From NCBI GenBank assembly GCA_002943765.1, contig PQWQ01000017.1, positions 1,097,094-1,161,093 on the forward strand: 64,000 nucleotides of DNA, in the 5' to 3' direction. The position numbers were made by a program, and so were the translations under genes. Under the pieces are notes generated by a model that saw nothing but the letters and a program-made list of their open reading frames with translations, was not told the DNA's origin and ran no database searches. The stretch is from Psoroptes ovis (taxonomy: Eukaryota > Arthropoda > Arachnida > Sarcoptiformes > Psoroptidae). Below are positions 60,078 through 64,000 of this stretch, piece after piece; position 1 is the stretch's first letter, and the number at the start of each line of letters is the position of its first letter.

Positions 60078-60423
60078 TTTGTATAAATAATTTTTTTTTC
60101 AATTTCAATTTTTAGTGAAAAATAAAATAAAAATAAATAAAAAACAAATAAAACAAAGACGATTATCTTTTGCTTTTGTGTGTTCACCATTTTGTTCACC
60201 ATTTGTTCGAAAATGCAATTTAAATTGTCATCGTTTCATTTTCTATTGTCATATGATCAACGTTTTGTTTCGTAATAATTCCATATACGATTCCAAAAAT
60301 ATTTGAATCTGAAATTTCTGTGAATTTCAATATAGTGGATTCATTGTGTGTGGACATTGTCAGTATGTTTGGTCTATTTGCTTTTTTTTCTGGATGAATT
60401 TGTAACATGAACATGTGAACAGA

Positions 60424-60522
60424 ATGTCCATCCAAGATGTAGACAGAGCGAGAGAACTGCAAGAAGCAGGGCAAATGGATTGGGAGCCAGAAGGAGCCAA
60501 CAGAGACATAGAAGTGTATTGA
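60424..60522 (+). other. GC-richer patch with a 32-codon open frame
   Basis: ATG at 60424, TGA at 60520. The frame is hydrophilic (MSIQDVDRARELQEAGQMDW, then EPEGANRDIEVY), and its purine-rich, G-containing composition differs sharply from everything around it. It could be an exon or a fragment of an unrelated element. The opposite strand is also open (60474-60220). Confidence 0.2.
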
Positions 60523-63253
60523 AACGAGAATTCAATTTCAAAATGATTGTTTATTTATATTTTAATTATTCTATTTAATTATTGTGTTTTGTATATGAAC
60601 ATTTTCAACACGATTATACTTGTGAGTGTTTCGACATTATTATTAAATTCACTATTATTCAATGTATAGTCTTTGGTGAATGTTCTTGAAAGCATTATTC
60701 GATTCTATGGATATTCTTGCATTCATCAAAACAATTCAAAACAAATCCAACACAATTCAAAGTGATTAATTTACATTGGATTCATCGAAGAAACTCATTG
60801 ATCGTTCGATAAGTTTGGCGATGATTTTTTTTCAATGAGGAATTTGAAATTGATTTTTCAAATCGGAACCAACTGTATTGCAACACAAATCACACATATT
60901 TCAATCGAATTATTGTTAATTTCATTTATTCTTAATGATTCTAAATAATGATTATAATAAAGCTTATTATTGGGTGATTATTCACCGATTATTATTGTGA
61001 TTATTTCAATTTGATTTGATTATAAAAATCAGCGATTAAAATTAAGAAAAATCAATAAACTTTCGATGAATGATGAATAGAATTGAATAGATTCAAATGA
61101 GAAGAAATGATTCGCTCAAAGTCGATCAGCTAAATAATCATCTAATGATCAAATGAAATACAAAAAAAAAATCAATCAACCAACGAAATTATAATGATCA
61201 AAAATTCAATAATCACATGGTCATTATGACAATTGGTGAAATTGAAAATGACAAAACTTCAATGATATGTCGCGAATCTAATGACAGGGAGAGAGATAAT
61301 AATAAACAATTATTTAGTATTGGTCAAACATCAGAAAAAGTTTCGACAATTTTGTTTAATTATTTTTTTGAAATATTTAATTGTCCAAAAGTAATCGTCT
61401 GACAATCAATTGGAAGCTTGCTTGAAAATCGGTCAGAACTTTATGGACAATCAATCAATTTTTCAAAAATATATCTCAAAAACATATGGCAACATCATTA
61501 TGAAACATCTTCATAACTGATAATTGATAACACCAGATCTAGTCGTGCACTGAAGAAAAATGTTTCGGTCAATCATTTGATGTCCATATCAAAATAATAT
61601 TCTGTCCAGCATATTGGTGACATGTATCGGGTTGTTTGACAAGTTTTAGCCAATTATCAGTAGGACATTTTCATTTTCCAAATTAGCAAAAACTTATCGA
61701 ATAATTAGTTTTAAAAGGGAAAAACTCTTGAAATTCTTGAATCATTTTCACAAGAACTTTCCATTGAAATTTTTGAATTATTTTCTCGAGAATTTTTCCT
61801 GAAATTCAAACTTAGATTTTAATTTCTCCAGAAAATCATTATACTGTCAATTTTTTCGATTTTAAAATCAAATAGAAATGGCAATTGAAACGCAAGCAAA
61901 ATCAATGAGAAGAAGAAAAATGTAGAATCAAAAGATGATCGCATCCCTGTAACCGGTTAAAATATGAATAAGAACAGGAACGAATATTTCGTACAGCTTG
62001 AAATATTTTCTGATTTCAAATATCCAGAAAAAAAATAATAAAAATACTAGAATATTTGAATATAGAAGCATCAAAACATATCGAAACAAGTGGATTGCCA
62101 TTGTGTTTGTTGGTTCATTTTGTTTTTTGTTTTTTAGGTTCATTCAATTTTTTATGATTATTATTTTATTTGAATTTCTATTCTTTCATTCAATCATTCA
62201 TTCATTGATTATTATTCGAATTGAATGTTCAAGTGTTTTTCTTCTTTTTATTTTTACTATTTTCTGCTGATGTTTGATGTTTGTTGAAATTCAAATTCTT
62301 TCAATATCTTTATGAATGTATGCGTGTACTATGTGTGTGTTCAATTCAATATGTAAACAATTGTCAAATGTTTATTATTTGACAAATATTTTCATTATTA
62401 TTTCTTATTTAAATACATTTCTACGCTATGAATTTGTTATGATTTATTTGTATTTTTATAATTCATTCATTTTGTTCATTTTGTTCATTCATTCACTTCA
62501 TTTCTTATATCTGCTTATCATATCAAATCATTATTATTCGCTTATATATAATCATTTGTTATGATAAGAATTTCCTAAGAATAAGATTATTAAGAATACT
62601 GATAATTTTAGAGATATTAAGGAAATTAAGAGAAAATATAATTTTATAACGGAAACAGTTTTGATGAATTGTTTTCTTTCAAAGAAGATTTGATTATTTT
62701 TTTGATAATAACTTCAACAAGTCCGGTATTTAAATCGATGAAAAAATGTCGAGAAAAATTTCGCCAAAAAAAAACTTCCCGTGCAATCCAAGTTGTCAGG
62801 AAATCTTTGGGTGAAATCAAAAAATTAAAGCGAAAAATGCCACAAGAATCAATGGATTCTTTCGTAATTTCATTTTGCACCCAGAATTTTTATTCCACAT
62901 TCAATGGTGCACTGATTCCATGGGTATTTACCATGAATATCATGTACATATCGCAGCACACCAAGAACTAATACATATCAAAAAAACATTCTAACCCTGT
63001 TAAACATTATGAACAATGGCAAACAATTGTATGAAACAAGAATCAAATAACTTTCAGAGATATCCTTTGGTATATTCATGTGTCAAGATTTATTCTATTT
63101 TCTCAAAACATTTTTTAAACATCTGATAATTTGTTTTTTTTGTATTTAAAATTTTTTTCTTTATTTAAATTCATTCATGTGTATTTTATTCTATTTTTTC
63201 GTTTGAATTTTTTATTCAATTTTTGCTCTTTTTTCGTTGCTGCTTGTTATAAT

Positions 63254-63344
63254 TTATCAATGGTTGTCCGAAAAGTTTTCTGGCGGTTTTCAATGGCGGT
63301 TGCCATTGATTAAGCATGAATAACTTTCGGACAACCACTGATAA
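63254..63344. mobile_element. Short hairpin element 3 (TTGTCCGAAAAGTT family)
   Basis: Left arm TTATCAATGGTTGTCCGAAA faces right arm TTTCGGACAACCACTGATAA; arms pair over about 20 bp with one mismatch. Inside is a second small inverted repeat, CAATGG...CCATTG. 91 bp in total, non-coding. It shares the TTGTCCGAAA core with the copies at 38.8 and 46.1 kb, but has a different loop. Confidence 0.55.
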
Positions 63345-63572
63345 TACCATCATTGAATTATAATAAAAGTTTTTGATAAAAAAATTTAAAAAAACACCAA
63401 CACACAACAGATAAAACAAACTGATATTATCATTATTCAAAATAGAGAATAGGAACTGTAATAGAATATGCAATTTCATGATAACAGAGACCAAAAACCA
63501 CCAAAAACCAAATGAAAAAAATTACAAACATTTAAATCAAATTTAAATATAAATAATTTGTAATTTGTATAC

Positions 63573-63645
63573 CTCGTTTCAACGCGGCCACACGAGGTCT
63601 TTGAATTGTAGAAGAATCGTATTCAATTAGAGCAAAGTTAGTGCT
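63573..63645 (-). other. Possible exon end on the minus strand
   Basis: On the minus strand a short frame reads ...FALIEYDSSTIQRPRVAALKR and reaches a good donor-like site CGAG|GTATAC at 63573/63572. The CpG-containing, higher-GC composition suggests coding DNA, but no partner exon or family could be found within the window. On the plus strand the same bases contain the small inverted repeat CCTCGT...ACGAGG. Confidence 0.25.
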
Positions 63646-64000
63646 TTAACTCTTTACATTTACAGATAAGCCACATGTCAAGTGAAACCATCATTTTGTG
63701 GTTACTCAAATGGCAAAGAACTTTGGCATCAAATCGTTGGCTTATGAAAAACATGTCAATTATGTTTGTAAACAGTTCGTGAATTATCTCAGATTTTTAA
63801 ATGCTAAAATCATGCAGAATATTTTGTAATGTGTTTCATCCATGTTTCAATGTGCTCGATGCGCTACGTGTCAGGTGATTGTGTATAATGTGCATACATT
63901 GTGTGTGTGTGTATAATGTGCAACGGTCGTTGAATTTTAGGAGTGATTTTTTCAAGGTCCATAAAGTTGGTTCTGATTCCTGCAAAAAGCATTTTTATCA

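Larger units (their letters stand above)
60078..64000. other. Right-hand flank with no confident gene
   Basis: 3.9 kb of AT-rich sequence. Candidates are a short GC-richer patch at 60424-60522 and a possible minus-strand exon at 63573-63645, listed separately, and a hairpin element at 63254-63344. An 84-codon minus frame at 60220-60474 and a 100-codon plus frame at 62669-62971 look partly protein-like but have no recognisable domain. A short GT run lies at 63899-63912. Confidence 0.4.

Noticed and set aside
62669..62971. 100-codon frame with Lys/Arg-rich middle (+)
   Set aside because: No recognisable domain; an overlapping minus frame (62644-62880) is also open, so coding status cannot be supported.

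Overview
The window is nuclear DNA of a small-genome arthropod. It is strongly AT-rich, its introns are mostly 55-95 nt with GT/AG ends, it has arthropod-type gene families (MADF-BESS factor, B-type muscarinic receptor, calexcitin-like protein), and many proteins carry long Asn, Gln, His or Ser runs. I infer an acariform, probably astigmatid (dust-mite-like), mite. That placement is an inference from gene style and needs a database search.

Layout. 1-2.0 kb: 3' part of a telomerase reverse transcriptase gene, running in from the left edge. 3.1-6.7 kb: a small histone cluster, H1 (-), H4 (+) and an intron-containing H2A (-), with polyadenylation signals and no visible histone stem-loop. 6.7-14.1 kb: a gene-poor block rich in simple repeats. 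14.1-24.1 kb: four plus-strand genes, a MADF-BESS transcription factor, a two-pore channel, ABCE1 and RNase H1. 24.2-30.1 kb: a tandem array of four secreted S1-family serine protease-like genes sharing one three-exon structure. 30.9-33.5 kb: an ABCG half-transporter. 34.5-35.8 kb: a five-exon EF-hand (calexcitin/sarcoplasmic Ca-binding) gene on the minus strand. 39.6-43.3 kb: a three-exon muscarinic acetylcholine receptor gene on the minus strand.

46.8-60.1 kb: two complete LTR retroelements back to back. The first is a BEL/Pao-type element (identical-looking 396-bp LTRs, pol broken by frame changes). The second is a Ty3/gypsy-type element (446/444-bp LTRs, nearly identical) whose single open frame of 2,043 codons carries gag, protease, RT, RNase H, integrase and an envelope-like region. 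The target-site duplications show that the gypsy-type element landed 4 bp beyond the end of the BEL element, inside the latter's target duplication. The last 4 kb holds no confident gene.

Outside these genes, three short hairpin elements share a TTGTCCGAAAAGTT-type stem (38.8, 46.1 and 63.3 kb) and look like a tiny non-autonomous inverted-repeat family. Exon boundaries were assigned by hand from splice-site consensus, phase agreement and protein-family continuity. Family calls rest on motifs I recognise; no search was run.
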